Below are positions 16,858 through 27,085 of a DNA stretch of 50,797 bases, piece by piece. Position numbers and translations under genes: made by a program. The notes under the pieces are model-generated. The model saw nothing but the letters and a program-made list of their open reading frames with translations, ran no database searches and was not told the DNA's origin. How positions within the stretch are numbered: the stretch's first letter is position 1; each line of letters begins with the position of its first letter. The stretch is from Bacteroidales bacterium. GTDB taxonomy: Bacteria > Bacteroidota > Bacteroidia > Bacteroidales > GCA-2748055. The stretch covers positions 1-50,797 of the forward strand of contig JAFGWU010000026.1 of the NCBI GenBank assembly GCA_016936975.1, written 5' to 3'.

Positions 16858-18885
16858 ATGTACAACCGATCTATAATTGTGCGGAGAAAGATATGCTTAC
16901 TGCTTGGTTTTCTGATTTTGGCTACAGGGGATTTGAACGCACAGATAACACCGCATCAGGCTGCTGAGCTGATGCGGAAGGGAATCAATCTCGGGAATAC
17001 ACTGGAACCCCCTGACGAAGGCGGATGGAACAATCCCCCGGCCCAGGAATACTATTTCGACCTATACAAACAGGCCGGATTCGACGTCGTGAGAATTCCG
17101 GTCAGGTGGGATGAGCATACCGGTTACAATGCTCCCTATACGGTCGAAAAAGCCTGGATGGATCGTGTGGAGCATGTGGTGGACTGGGGACTGGAACGGG
17201 ACCTTTTTATCGTGCTGAATACCCACCATGAAGAGTGGATCAAGGCCAATTATTCCAACCCGGAATACCGGGCACGGTTCGACAGCATCTGGTCCCAGAT
17301 AGCTTTCAGGTTCAGGGATAAATCCGAAAAGCTGATTTTCGAAATCATCAATGAACCTTACGGACTCACCCAGTCCCAGAATAATGAACTGCACCAGCGG
17401 GTGCTTTCCATTATCCGGAAAACCAATCCGGTGAGGCTGGTGGTCATACAGGGCCACCGGTGGGGCGGATCGGATGAATTGATCACCATGGCCGTCCCGG
17501 AAGATGATTACCTGATCGGTTCGTTTCACTCCTATGATCCCTGGCCCTTCGGACTCGAAGGAACCGGGTCGTTCGGTCCGGCCGAGATAGTCGCCTTACA
17601 GGAAAAATTCTCCTCGGTGAAGGCCTGGTCGGATCAACATAACATCCCTGTGCTCCTGGGCGAGTTTGGATGCCACAGGGATGCGGATTATAATCTTCGC
17701 ATGAAGCATTACAAGACTTATGCGGATCTTTCGGCAACCCACGGTTTCATTCCCTGTGCATGGGATGACGGCGGGAATTTCCGGATCATGGAACGACAGT
17801 CCGCCGGCTGGAATGAAATAAAGGATATCCTGGTTCATTCGCCCCTGAATGCACCCGCTAACCCGAAATGTTCCATTGTCCGGGATACAGTCATCCAGCT
17901 TCAATGGTCCAACCTGACCAATGACCACGACAGCATTGTTATTGAAAGAAGGGTATCCCTCTCCGGATTCACAAAATATGCCGACCTCTCACCGGATGCC
18001 AATACCTTCCTGGATGAGAACCAGGTTGCCAACCGCTATTATTATTACCGGGTTATTGCGACTTATATCGACAGCATCTCACTCTATTCCTACCCGGTAA
18101 GAATTTTCCTGGAGGAGTATATACCCGGGGAACGGGGATACTACCTGGGAAGCCCCCTGGATATTCCGGGTGTCATTGAAGCGGAATATTTTGATCTCGG
18201 CGGGGAGGGGATTGCCTATCACGATACGGATCCGCTCAATATGGCTAATGGACTCAGGACAGATGAGGCGGTCGATATTTACAAAATTTCGGACGGGATC
18301 TATTATATCGGTAACGCCTTTCCGGGGGAATGGGTTGAGTATTCAGTGGAGGTCGAAAGAGCAGGGAAATATGACCTGGACATTTACCTCTCGGCCCTCC
18401 TGGATGGGGGCCAGTTTCGGGTCGATGTCGGGGAAACCCGGTCGGATACGCTTGAATCGATCAGTTCGGGAAGCTGGCTTCAGGCCGTTCCCGTAACAGC
18501 CAGCATGAATCTGGAAGCAGGAGAACAGGTCATGAGATTCAGTGTGATCAGTGAACCGCAGTTCCAGATCGACCGGTTTGAATTCAGATTGAACACGGTC
18601 TCCACAGGTCCGCCTGAACCGGCCCATGATGAAATGTCCGTCTTCCGGGATCTCAGGGGGGATATCGTTATCCGTCTCTCCCCATCATCAAAGGCCTCGG
18701 GTATTGGGATCTACAGTTTATCGGGGTGCCTGGTAAAACGTATGAATATGGTTCCGGGAGGGTCGGTTTGCCTCGGACCTTCGGAACTGCCACCGGGAAT
18801 CTATATCGTCAAAGCGGTTGGGAAGGGTATAAACAGTAAGGTTATTCCCTTGTTCTCAAAGATTCTTATCAATCAAAATAGTTGA
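16858..18885 (+). CDS. T9SS-exported GH5 endoglucanase-type enzyme with CBM6
   Basis: I start at the ATG at 16858; a TTG four codons upstream (16846) is possible but unneeded. The 675-residue protein has a signal peptide ending near NAQ. A GH5 catalytic domain follows with INLGNTLEPP, VVRIPVRWDEH, VLNTHHEEW, acid/base Glu166 in EIINEP, FHSYDPW and nucleophile Glu269 in LLGEFG. Next comes a fibronectin-III-like linker (about 332-420), a family 6 carbohydrate-binding module (about 437-577: VIEAEYFDLGG, GEWVEYSVEV, FQIDRFEF) and a T9SS sorting domain (about 593-675). The domain order fits a surface enzyme that binds and cuts insoluble or long beta-glucans. A strong terminator precedes it. Its last 17 bp overlap the convergent SusD gene. 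Exact linkage specificity is not readable. Confidence 0.9.
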   Translation: MYNRSIIVRRKICLLLGFLILATGDLNAQITPHQAAELMRKGINLGNTLEPPDEGGWNNPPAQEYYFDLYKQAGFDVVRIPVRWDEHTGYNAPYTVEKAWMDRVEHVVDWGLERDLFIVLNTHHEEWIKANYSNPEYRARFDSIWSQIAFRFRDKSEKLIFEIINEPYGLTQSQNNELHQRVLSIIRKTNPVRLVVIQGHRWGGSDELITMAVPEDDYLIGSFHSYDPWPFGLEGTGSFGPAEIVALQEKFSSVKAWSDQHNIPVLLGEFGCHRDADYNLRMKHYKTYADLSATHGFIPCAWDDGGNFRIMERQSAGWNEIKDILVHSPLNAPANPKCSIVRDTVIQLQWSNLTNDHDSIVIERRVSLSGFTKYADLSPDANTFLDENQVANRYYYYRVIATYIDSISLYSYPVRIFLEEYIPGERGYYLGSPLDIPGVIEAEYFDLGGEGIAYHDTDPLNMANGLRTDEAVDIYKISDGIYYIGNAFPGEWVEYSVEVERAGKYDLDIYLSALLDGGQFRVDVGETRSDTLESISSGSWLQAVPVTASMNLEAGEQVMRFSVISEPQFQIDRFEFRLNTVSTGPPEPAHDEMSVFRDLRGDIVIRLSPSSKASGIGIYSLSGCLVKRMNMVPGGSVCLGPSELPPGIYIVKAVGKGINSKVIPLFSKILINQNS

Positions 18886-20731
18886 TGTACCAGTTGTTTT
18901 CATCCAGAAGGAAGTTATACATCTCCTCCCGTTTTCCGGCCGGGAATTTCGATGATACGATTTCTGCAAGAAATGATGGATCGTTCCGGCGTTTGGCAAC
19001 GCGCATCAGGTCGTAGAACCGCTCCCCTTCAAAAGCCAGTTCCCGCGCCTTCTCATGGAGAATCTGCTCCTCCAGGTACTCCTGTTTGCCAATGAAATTA
19101 CCGGTCAGGTCGATGTAACCGGTGATCTTGTTGGTGAAAGGGTCATGGAGATAATTGATATTGGCCACAGAAATTTTATCGCTGGTTCCGCTCAGGCCCA
19201 CCCTTCCGCGTATGCCTATCTCCGGCCTGCTGGCAACCTGACCGTAATAGATGCTCCCGTCATTCACCAGGCCCAGTGATGCGTCGATATTTTCCTTGAT
19301 GATGCCGTTCTGGTCATACCTCCAGTAGACAAAAATTTCGGCCATGTAGAGGTGGATTCCCCCTGCCCGGTAAATGATGTAATTGGCATCATGGCTGTAA
19401 CGGTTCTTGCCCACGGAATACTTATATACAATCGTATCCATATTCTCCATGATGATTCTTGAACTGCGGTCGTCCCCATCTCTCCTGAGCATAATCATAT
19501 TTTCGTACTCTTCGCTGGTGATGCTGACCCCGTTTTTCCTGGCATAAAGGAAAGAGGCCCCGATGCCCCGGTAGAAATCCGAGGGGATGCCCGGGAAAGC
19601 CATCCTGGTTTTTGAAGGATTGACATTATCGTACAGATATACCTGGTTTCTGAAGACCGATTCCCATTTCAGGATCGCCTGGTAGGTCGGTTTGAGCATG
19701 TACTGATTGGGGATCCAGGGTTCAAAGAGTTCCTGGAACCGGTTCTGCTGGAAGTAGGTTTTGCTGAACCAGATGGTATAGATATGCTCTTTGTTGTCGA
19801 TATCCGAGAAAATGTTTGCCCACCCTCCGTAACTGAAGCTGTTGGTAACATGGTACCGATAGGTTTCGGAGGTATTGCGCATAATGATCCCGAAATGGCG
19901 GGCCGCCCGGACCAGGTCTCCCTGGGTCAGGTACATATGACCGAGCAGGGCGTGCAGGGCCCAGTCGTTCCATATGGTAATTTCCCAGGTTACATCGTTA
20001 TTGTCGATATAGTGATTGACCCCGACTGCTTTCACATCGTTTTCAAGCTGGTTTATGAAATGATCCAGCACCAGGTCCAGGTCGTAATACCGTTTTTCCA
20101 GCTCGAACGGCTCATTGAGAAGGGTGTCGTTCTGATATCCATCCCTGTTGAATATGATATGGACGCTGTCGGTGTAGGTGCCGGGGGATTCCACGTATTC
20201 CTCTATCTCTTCTATAGTGGTGAGGGATTCATGGATATAGGGGATTTTCCCATAGATCCTGACCGCATTGAAATAGGCCCAGGCCCTCATGCACAATGCC
20301 TCTCCGTAAAGCCTGTCGTAATTGGTGATGGGACTCTCCGGATCCAGGATTTCCGGATGCTCGGTTTCCAGTACGTGAATGAAGTTATTGCAGGCTGCAA
20401 TGAGCTTGAAGAAGTTGGTGGGAGATGCATACCGGTTGGTCCTGGAGGGATTGAAATTGTATATCTCAACAAGATCGGCATCGGCATTCGGAGTGATTTC
20501 CAGCAGGTCCCCGCGCAGTTCTCCGAGCACCAGTAACTGTTCGACCAGGTCCTGTTGCAGGCCGTACAATCCCATTTCGATCGACCGGTATTCGTACCAG
20601 TCATCGTATAGCTTATCCTCCGTGATGGCAAGTTCCTGTTCGGGATTCATGAATTTTTCGCATGACGGAAAAAACAGGAGTGCCGCTGAAAAGGTTAACA
20701 GCCAGGAACCGTATATCAGAAATTGCTTCAT
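18869..20731 (-). CDS. SusD/RagB-like outer-membrane glycan-binding lipoprotein (pair 2)
   Basis: This 620-residue lipoprotein has a signal ending in FFPSC, followed by the SusD-family start (EKFMNPEQELAITEDKLY). TPR-like helices and the family C-terminus are visible: LEEQILHEKARELAFEGERFYDLMR, then NNWYINYFD. SusD proteins cap the SusC barrel on the cell surface and capture glycans. It is the last gene of the seven-gene FAS1-SusCD operon, 20 bp after its SusC partner. It is longer than the SusD of pair 1 (494 residues), so the two pairs probably handle different ligands. The 3' end overlaps the convergent GH5-CBM6 gene by 17 bp. Confidence 0.93.
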   Translation of the reverse strand: MKQFLIYGSWLLTFSAALLFFPSCEKFMNPEQELAITEDKLYDDWYEYRSIEMGLYGLQQDLVEQLLVLGELRGDLLEITPNADADLVEIYNFNPSRTNRYASPTNFFKLIAACNNFIHVLETEHPEILDPESPITNYDRLYGEALCMRAWAYFNAVRIYGKIPYIHESLTTIEEIEEYVESPGTYTDSVHIIFNRDGYQNDTLLNEPFELEKRYYDLDLVLDHFINQLENDVKAVGVNHYIDNNDVTWEITIWNDWALHALLGHMYLTQGDLVRAARHFGIIMRNTSETYRYHVTNSFSYGGWANIFSDIDNKEHIYTIWFSKTYFQQNRFQELFEPWIPNQYMLKPTYQAILKWESVFRNQVYLYDNVNPSKTRMAFPGIPSDFYRGIGASFLYARKNGVSITSEEYENMIMLRRDGDDRSSRIIMENMDTIVYKYSVGKNRYSHDANYIIYRAGGIHLYMAEIFVYWRYDQNGIIKENIDASLGLVNDGSIYYGQVASRPEIGIRGRVGLSGTSDKISVANINYLHDPFTNKITGYIDLTGNFIGKQEYLEEQILHEKARELAFEGERFYDLMRVAKRRNDPSFLAEIVSSKFPAGKREEMYNFLLDENNWYINYFD

Positions 20732-20751
20732 GGTTTATCTCTTTAAATTCC

Positions 20752-23700
20752 TTATAATCCTAAATTGATCCCGAGGATAAATTGCCGCGGAATCGGGGTT
20801 AATCCGTAATCCACCCCCTGGTAAAACTGGGAGAAGGAAGATGAAAATTCCGGATCGTATCCCAGGTAATTCGTAAGGGTCAGTATATTATTGGCTGAAA
20901 CATAAAACTCGGCACTCTTGAACACCTGGATCCGGGATGGGAGCCTGTAGCTCAGCTTCACAAACTTCATCCTGAGAAAGGAGCCATCTTCAATCCAGCG
21001 GGAGGAAAAACTGGCGTTCCCGGCCGGATCGTTCCACAGCGCCCTGGGCACATCCGTTTCCTGCCCCTCATACTGCCACCTCCTGAGCACATGGGTGCTC
21101 TGGTTTTCCAGTCCCGACATTTTTTCGTTTTGCGAACGGACATAGTTGAATACTTCATGGCCGTATATAAACTGCAGGGAAGCACTCAGGGTGAATCCTT
21201 TATAGGAGAATGCATTGAATATTCCACCGTAATAATCTGGCATGGGAGACCCGATAATGGTTTTGTCGAATTCATCGATCACATGATCGGGAACGCCTCC
21301 GGGTCCTGAGATATCTTCAAAGATGGCATCCCCTGCACCGAACGGAATTCCCCTGGCATTCACCAGCCCTGCGGCGGCGGCTTCTTCCTGCGTTGAGAAG
21401 ACCCCTTTAAATTCAAGTCCGTAGAAGCTGTGTGCCGGGGAGCCGACCTGGTTGATCTTTTCAGCACCGGGAATGGCATATACCATCCGGTCTGTTTTAA
21501 GATAGGTCACCTCGTTCGCTACAGATGAAAGATAGATATTGAGGTCCCATTTGAAATCCCGGAGGTCAACCAGCCTGGCAAATGTTCCGACCTCCCAGCC
21601 CCTGTTTTGCATGCTTCCCCCGTTCTCGATGATATATTCATAACCCAGGTAGGATTCCACGGGGGTATAGATAATCATGTCGTTGGTTGTGGCTATAAAG
21701 TAATCCACATCCAGTCTCACCCTGTTCCCGAGAAAAGCCAGGTTCAATCCCCAGTCCAGCGTGGTTACCTTTTCATAGGTCAGCCTTTCATTGGGAATAA
21801 GTGCCGGGTAGAGGCCCACCGTTTCCCTGAATTTCACCGGTGCATAGTAATTGGTGGCGGTGGATTCTCCGAAATCGTCATTCCCTGTTTGTCCGGCCGT
21901 AAACCGCAGTCTGAAATCTTCCAGCCATTCCAGGTTTTTGAAAAACCCTTCATTGGATACCCGCCAGGCGACTCCCCCGGAATAGAAGAGTCCGTATGGC
22001 ACATTTCCCAGCATCAGGGTGTTGTCCGCAAATTTTCCTATCCGGGAGGAACCATCGAGCATCACGCTGGCATTGAGGAAATATTTATCCCGGAAGGTAT
22101 AGGTAAGATGTTCATACAGGGAGGTCCAGTTCCAGATCCTGTTGTCGCCGCCAATTTCTCTCAGATTGGACTGACCATCCTGCAAATCCCTGTATTCATC
22201 ATTCTCATGTGCATTTTTTGTAAGTCCCCAGTCCATCTGGTACCTGTTGTTCATCAGATATAAACCGGTGTTGGATGATAAACGGTGGCTGGTTCCGAAA
22301 AAGCGGTTAAATCTCAGATAGGTATTATTGTACAATGAAGTCAGATCGTTATTCATTCCCTTGGAAACATTGAAAGCCTCCTGGTCATAATAGAGTTCCA
22401 TACCCCGGTTGGGTTGAAATATCCGCTCTTTAAGAACATCATAATTAAAGCTGAACTTACTGACTACCGAAAGGCTCCTGTTGATGGTTCCCTCCAGGCC
22501 CAGGCTTGCAATAAAGCTGTAATTGTTATTATAGGCCTCATAATTTTCAATGGTAGCCAGCGGATTGCTGATCCCGATCTCATCGACCTCCGACAGGATG
22601 AAGGTTTCCCGGCCCTCCACGTCATACTGGTAGGGGTTCAGCAGGGGAGATTTTGCCAGGCTGGTGAGAATCGGACTGGTTTCCCTGACGACGGCTGACT
22701 CCTTGAGCCTTGAATTATTGTAATTAAGGGATACGCCCGCGTCCATCTTCAGCCAGGTGAAAATATTCAAACGGCTGATAAAGCGAAGGTTATATCCCTG
22801 GTAGCCGGTGTTCTTAATGGTGCCGTCACTGTTAAGATAGCCGAACGACAAACCGTAACGGGCAATTTCATCGCCACCCTTTACCTTGATGTTCAGGTCA
22901 TACAGCAAACCGTTATTGAATATCAGTTTCTGCCAGTAGGTGTCGTGCAGGTAATTGATATAGCCCTCCTCATCGGGTTCAAGGAAGAGGTTGGGATACA
23001 GCTCCCTGATATCCTCCTCGATCGCTCCGGAGGAGAAGAGCACTTCATTAATCAGGGTTTTATGCTGCCCTGCATTCAGCTGGGGTATCAGATTGGACGG
23101 AGCGAGTGAATAGCCGGTCCGGAGGTTCACTTCAATGGAGGTTTGTGTGACACTCGGGTCGAGGGTTTCAACCAGTATAATCCCGTTGGATCCCCTGGAA
23201 CCGAATACCGATCCGACGGCCGGATCCTTATATATATATGTTTTGGATATGTCAAACGGATTGACTCCCATCAGGGCATTGTACTCATACCCGGCGAGGT
23301 TCGAACCGAAAATGCCGTGGGAGACAATGGGGATACCATCCACGAAATAGACAGGCTGGTTGGAGGCATGCAGAGACCTGACTCCCCTGAGCGTGGTTGC
23401 GGCGCCGCTCCCGGGCATTCCGGAACTGTTTACCACATGCATCCCGGTTATTTTACCCTGCATATACTGGTCGAGGGAAAGCGAAGAGGTCTGATACATA
23501 TCATCGGTGACCAGTTCGGAGAATGCAGGCACGATATCCTTCCTGGGAAGCTGTCGTGCAACCAGGCTGACAGGATCATCTCCCGACAGCAAATCCACCG
23601 GGGTAAGGGTTATTACCAGGGTATCCCTCCGGTTCAGGTAAACTCTCCTGACTTTGTAGCCGGCAGCCGGGGAGATGATCAGCCACTCTTCACCGGTGGT

Positions 23701-23931
23701 ACCGGAAAGGGTGAAAGTTCCGTCCTCGCCTGTTAAGACCGGCATCATGGAAGATTCCTCGATGCTGACCGAAACATTGGGGAGCGGGTCATTACTGCCC
23801 GATTTTACCACGCCGGAGATCATTCCCGGATCCTGGGCCCGTATCTGAAGAATCCCGAAAGCAAAAATAATGGAAGACAGGATTAGCTTCCTGAACCGCT
23901 CCGATGCCGATATCCTTACAACCTGTTTCAT
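20752..23931 (-). CDS. SusC/RagA-like TonB-dependent transporter (pair 2)
   Basis: The 1059-residue protein has a signal peptide, then a carboxypeptidase-regulatory-like beta domain (about residues 36-115: MISGVVKSGSNDPLPNVSV). The plug follows, with LDQYMQGKITGMHVVNSSG, TTLRGVRSL and YFVDGIPI, then a long 22-strand-type barrel ending in FILGINLGL. SusC proteins import oligosaccharides across the outer membrane using TonB energy and a SusD lid. It follows a FAS1 lipoprotein by 18 bp and precedes its SusD by 20 bp. The plug segment after the regulatory-like domain (TPVDLLSGDDPVSLVARQLP) looks less typical than in pair 1, where a clear LEEVTITAKS stretch is present. Confidence 0.93.
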   Translation of the reverse strand: MKQVVRISASERFRKLILSSIIFAFGILQIRAQDPGMISGVVKSGSNDPLPNVSVSIEESSMMPVLTGEDGTFTLSGTTGEEWLIISPAAGYKVRRVYLNRRDTLVITLTPVDLLSGDDPVSLVARQLPRKDIVPAFSELVTDDMYQTSSLSLDQYMQGKITGMHVVNSSGMPGSGAATTLRGVRSLHASNQPVYFVDGIPIVSHGIFGSNLAGYEYNALMGVNPFDISKTYIYKDPAVGSVFGSRGSNGIILVETLDPSVTQTSIEVNLRTGYSLAPSNLIPQLNAGQHKTLINEVLFSSGAIEEDIRELYPNLFLEPDEEGYINYLHDTYWQKLIFNNGLLYDLNIKVKGGDEIARYGLSFGYLNSDGTIKNTGYQGYNLRFISRLNIFTWLKMDAGVSLNYNNSRLKESAVVRETSPILTSLAKSPLLNPYQYDVEGRETFILSEVDEIGISNPLATIENYEAYNNNYSFIASLGLEGTINRSLSVVSKFSFNYDVLKERIFQPNRGMELYYDQEAFNVSKGMNNDLTSLYNNTYLRFNRFFGTSHRLSSNTGLYLMNNRYQMDWGLTKNAHENDEYRDLQDGQSNLREIGGDNRIWNWTSLYEHLTYTFRDKYFLNASVMLDGSSRIGKFADNTLMLGNVPYGLFYSGGVAWRVSNEGFFKNLEWLEDFRLRFTAGQTGNDDFGESTATNYYAPVKFRETVGLYPALIPNERLTYEKVTTLDWGLNLAFLGNRVRLDVDYFIATTNDMIIYTPVESYLGYEYIIENGGSMQNRGWEVGTFARLVDLRDFKWDLNIYLSSVANEVTYLKTDRMVYAIPGAEKINQVGSPAHSFYGLEFKGVFSTQEEAAAAGLVNARGIPFGAGDAIFEDISGPGGVPDHVIDEFDKTIIGSPMPDYYGGIFNAFSYKGFTLSASLQFIYGHEVFNYVRSQNEKMSGLENQSTHVLRRWQYEGQETDVPRALWNDPAGNASFSSRWIEDGSFLRMKFVKLSYRLPSRIQVFKSAEFYVSANNILTLTNYLGYDPEFSSSFSQFYQGVDYGLTPIPRQFILGINLGL

Positions 23932-23949
23932 TTAATCCGGTTTTAATTT

Positions 23950-25506
23950 TTAATCATTGAAAGGAAAGAATTCAATATAATCGATCACCAATCCCTCTTT
24001 AATCACATTGATTGCATCACCCGGTGAGGGGCCTTTATAATCAAACCGGATCATGGTCTGACCGTAGTCCAGTTTGTGTTCAATCCAGCAGTCGAACCGG
24101 TTATACCCCCCTTCTCCGCGGTAGGCCCCCTGGTACACGCTCCACCAGACTTCCCGGTTGCGGACGTAATCATAATAATCCATGGTCATCACCAGCTCAT
24201 CGTTCACATAGATATCATAGACGCCTCCTGTATACATGTTCGTCCGGACCACCATCAGGTATTTTCTCGGGAACAGGTTCTCCACATTAAACTCCAGGCT
24301 ATACGTACCGTCGTAGCCTTCGGTGAAGAGCACCCTTACCGTGGAATCGTTTGATGCTTTGGGAAGATATTCCCTGAAAGGAGGAAAGGATGCATCACTG
24401 GTAACGGTTGCCTTGTCCGGGTCCCATGAAAACTTGTTGAGACCGGTTCTGAGGAGTAACCATTCAGCTTCAAACCTGTAGGAGGTTGTATAAAGGGTAT
24501 CGGGAATATGAAATTCCTCGTAGTTATAGGCATATCCATTGCTGCACAGGATTTTATTGGCCGGCATATAATCGATGACCACGCTGTCACCCAGGATATT
24601 CTTCATTTTAAGGGTGTCCTTGTGTGCGGGCAGGATAAATTCATGTTCCTCAATCATGTTCTCAAAGACACCATGCTCGAGCAGGAAAGGAATCAGTACT
24701 TCGTTTTGCCAGACAAGCGGGATATCGGTATGGTCCTGGTAAACATCACCGAGCGCATCCGCCATCTCATCGAGTGCGGCATTGTAGTCATCTTCCAGGG
24801 GAAAAACGACGGTTGCAGTCTGGAACCGGAACTCTTCACTGACCGGAAAGAACTCATCCTCGAATTCATTAAACCTGATGGCAACCGTGTCGTAGATGGT
24901 GTTGCCGAATTCATCAAATCCCAGGGGACGGCTTTTCGTTTTATCTAGGATGATGGAATCCTTGCTGTCGATGTAATTTTTAAGAACCGGGTTATTGATG
25001 GCGTAATATTCATAAAGGTTCGGCCTGGGTAAAGCCACGCGATCCATGATAAAGAATTTTCCGTTTCTGTACAACGGGCTTTCATAGGTCAGCTCTATGC
25101 CGTCGAGGGTGCTGCCGGCCGAGGTTCGCTCAAACAATGCAAATTTTTCACTGAAGGTCTGGATCTTCCTTTTCCCGTTTATATTCATCGATTGAATAAA
25201 ATGGAGGGAGATATGGTAATCAATTATGGAGCGGGTTACGGTTCCTGTGTCCAGAAGATTGTTGAAGGCCTCATCAGCAGGGATAAAAAGGGTATAGGGA
25301 TCATCCCCGAGAAAGAGGGTATCGTATTTGAAATCTTTGATATATCCCGCAAACAGGGAGAGATTTTCATCCTTCTGGATGACATCCCAGATGTTCAGGT
25401 CCACGGTCTCGGGCTGATCATAATAATGCGCATCCCAATCCTTCCTTTCACAACTGAACAGCAGGAAGGAGAATATTAAAATTATTGCAACGATTCTTGA
25501 ATCCAT
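23950..25506 (-). CDS. FAS1-domain lipoprotein with C-terminal CBM-like beta-sandwich (518 aa)
   Basis: A lipoprotein signal ends in LLFSC (lipid Cys19). A first fasciclin (FAS1) domain covers about residues 38-160 (NIWDVIQKDENLSLFAGYI, DPYTLFIPADEAFNNLL). A second, more divergent one covers about 165-345. The last 145 residues lack FAS1 features and read as a beta-sandwich: GTYSLEFNVENL, GGVYDIYVNDELVMTMD, FDCWIEHKL, then VIDYIEFFP. That ending resembles family 6/35-type carbohydrate-binding modules, such as the RFEF ending in the GH5-CBM6 of this window. In position it replaces the SusE/SusF-type glycan-binding lipoproteins of classical loci. It lies 11 bp after another FAS1 gene and 18 bp before SusC of pair 2. 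Glycan binding is inference. Confidence 0.8.
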   Translation of the reverse strand: MDSRIVAIILIFSFLLFSCERKDWDAHYYDQPETVDLNIWDVIQKDENLSLFAGYIKDFKYDTLFLGDDPYTLFIPADEAFNNLLDTGTVTRSIIDYHISLHFIQSMNINGKRKIQTFSEKFALFERTSAGSTLDGIELTYESPLYRNGKFFIMDRVALPRPNLYEYYAINNPVLKNYIDSKDSIILDKTKSRPLGFDEFGNTIYDTVAIRFNEFEDEFFPVSEEFRFQTATVVFPLEDDYNAALDEMADALGDVYQDHTDIPLVWQNEVLIPFLLEHGVFENMIEEHEFILPAHKDTLKMKNILGDSVVIDYMPANKILCSNGYAYNYEEFHIPDTLYTTSYRFEAEWLLLRTGLNKFSWDPDKATVTSDASFPPFREYLPKASNDSTVRVLFTEGYDGTYSLEFNVENLFPRKYLMVVRTNMYTGGVYDIYVNDELVMTMDYYDYVRNREVWWSVYQGAYRGEGGYNRFDCWIEHKLDYGQTMIRFDYKGPSPGDAINVIKEGLVIDYIEFFPFND

Positions 25507-25517
25507 CTTTTCAATTT

Positions 25518-27083
25518 TTAATTGGGTTCGAACCTGATGTAATCCCAGTTGAGTTCACCCGGAATCAAAGACCTGACTTCAATGATATGCTCTGTGTATT
25601 CCATGAAGGTGATATCTCCGAGTTCAATCTGTGCAAATGGATTTCCCGGACTTCCTCCCGTTGAGAGGTCAACCAGTCCTCCGAATTTTTTACCATCGAT
25701 AAAGACTTCAACCAGGGCATTCTCTGAACTGTAGGCTTCTGCACCGAACAGGACCGTATAGGTTCCCTGCACAATTTTCGGGCTCAGATAGGAGATCGAA
25801 AAGTCTCCGTCGAGAAATAGATAGTCCTGGCTCCATGCCGGATGATTTTCGCTGGCTTCCTTGACATAAAAAAGATCCGGTCCTGTCCAGGTGATATATT
25901 GAAGTGCGGATGGGTCCTCGATGAGATATTCTCCCGGTTCTTCACCCAGCTCCCTGAAGAGCGGTTCCTCCAGGAACTGGAAAGTCTGGATCTGCCTTGA
26001 CGGATTAACCTGCCGGAGGATCTGATCGATCATATGAATGGCACCGCTTCGGGTGATGATATTGCTTTGATCGTAGTAAAATCCCACATAATCCACGATG
26101 GTGGTATCCGGTCCGTTTATGATCGTGTCGAATACCTGTTTCCCTTTATTGATAAGAATGTCGAGCCCGATACCATCAATATTTAACGGGATGTTGGAAT
26201 GGGTGCTGTAATTGGTGCTGACATCCGCAAAATCATCCAGGAACCAAATATCTGAAAGTGCATGGTAGGTTATGAAATTATTGAGGGGATTGGTTTCACT
26301 GGTATAGTCATTCTGGCCGGGACTGATGAGTAAAGCCAGGTCATCGAGGGTATTCATGCCGCACCTCTGAAAAACCGAATCATGCTCAAGAAAAAGTGTA
26401 AAAGGCTTTTCAGCAGATTCCTCATCCTTCGAATCCAGGTTGAACAGAAATTGCAGTCCGGTTACGTCCACTGCCGATTTGAAAATTGAGTACCCGGGAT
26501 GATCCACCAGCCAGTCATATGTAGTGTAGGTAACCGGGTTCAGGGCAACGCTGATCACATGTACATATCCGTTCGATGTTTCGATATTGGGTTTGATGAC
26601 GGGTGACAGGTTATTTATTTTAAAATAGGAGGTGTCGGGTTCCGTCACAAAACTAACGGTGAGGATATCTTCTGAAAGGGTTCTTTCGGGCAGGGCCCCG
26701 AAAGGAAAGTCATCTGTACTGATTCCGCTGTTGACGACGTGATAACGGCTGAGCGTAGAGACGTAGGCATCATCGGCAATCAGATCCTCGAGGGAAGAAT
26801 AGGTTTTACTCTCCTGGATGAAGCGTTCCACTGCCTGATTGGTTGGCAGGAAGAGGGTATATTCCAGGTTATCCGGGTTGTATGCTCCCACGGTTTTATC
26901 GATGCCTCCCGCTTCCAGGATTTTCAGGAAGAGGGAGAACTCCTCAGGATTTTCCTGTACATAATCCAGGATGGTCATATCGATCATATCCTCAAAGCCG
27001 GCTTCAACCGGGGTCGGTTCACAGCTTCTGATTCCGGCCATTAAAACACTCAATCCTGTCAGGGTAATCAATATCTTTTTCAT
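25518..27083 (-). CDS. FAS1-domain lipoprotein with C-terminal CBM-like beta-sandwich (521 aa)
   Basis: The signal ends in AGIRSC, giving a probable lipid-anchored Cys21. FAS1 domain 1 (about residues 34-180) shows TILDYVQENPEEFSLFLKIL, YTLFLPTNQAVERFI and a YHVV strand. FAS1 domain 2 (about 185-375) shows FTLFLEHDSVFQRCG, LNNFITYHAL and GAIHMIDQIL. The remaining 135 residues form a separate beta-rich unit with GTYTVLFGAEAYSSENALVE, FIDGKKFGGLVDL and a final LNWDYIRFEPN. That ending is close to the VIDYIEFFP ending of the next gene. The gene starts 2 bp after the SusD stop of pair 1, so the two are tightly coupled. Together the two FAS1 lipoproteins bridge the SusCD pairs. Adhesion or glycan capture at the surface is the likely role. 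Confidence 0.8.
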   Translation of the reverse strand: MKKILITLTGLSVLMAGIRSCEPTPVEAGFEDMIDMTILDYVQENPEEFSLFLKILEAGGIDKTVGAYNPDNLEYTLFLPTNQAVERFIQESKTYSSLEDLIADDAYVSTLSRYHVVNSGISTDDFPFGALPERTLSEDILTVSFVTEPDTSYFKINNLSPVIKPNIETSNGYVHVISVALNPVTYTTYDWLVDHPGYSIFKSAVDVTGLQFLFNLDSKDEESAEKPFTLFLEHDSVFQRCGMNTLDDLALLISPGQNDYTSETNPLNNFITYHALSDIWFLDDFADVSTNYSTHSNIPLNIDGIGLDILINKGKQVFDTIINGPDTTIVDYVGFYYDQSNIITRSGAIHMIDQILRQVNPSRQIQTFQFLEEPLFRELGEEPGEYLIEDPSALQYITWTGPDLFYVKEASENHPAWSQDYLFLDGDFSISYLSPKIVQGTYTVLFGAEAYSSENALVEVFIDGKKFGGLVDLSTGGSPGNPFAQIELGDITFMEYTEHIIEVRSLIPGELNWDYIRFEPN

Positions 27084-27085
27084 TA

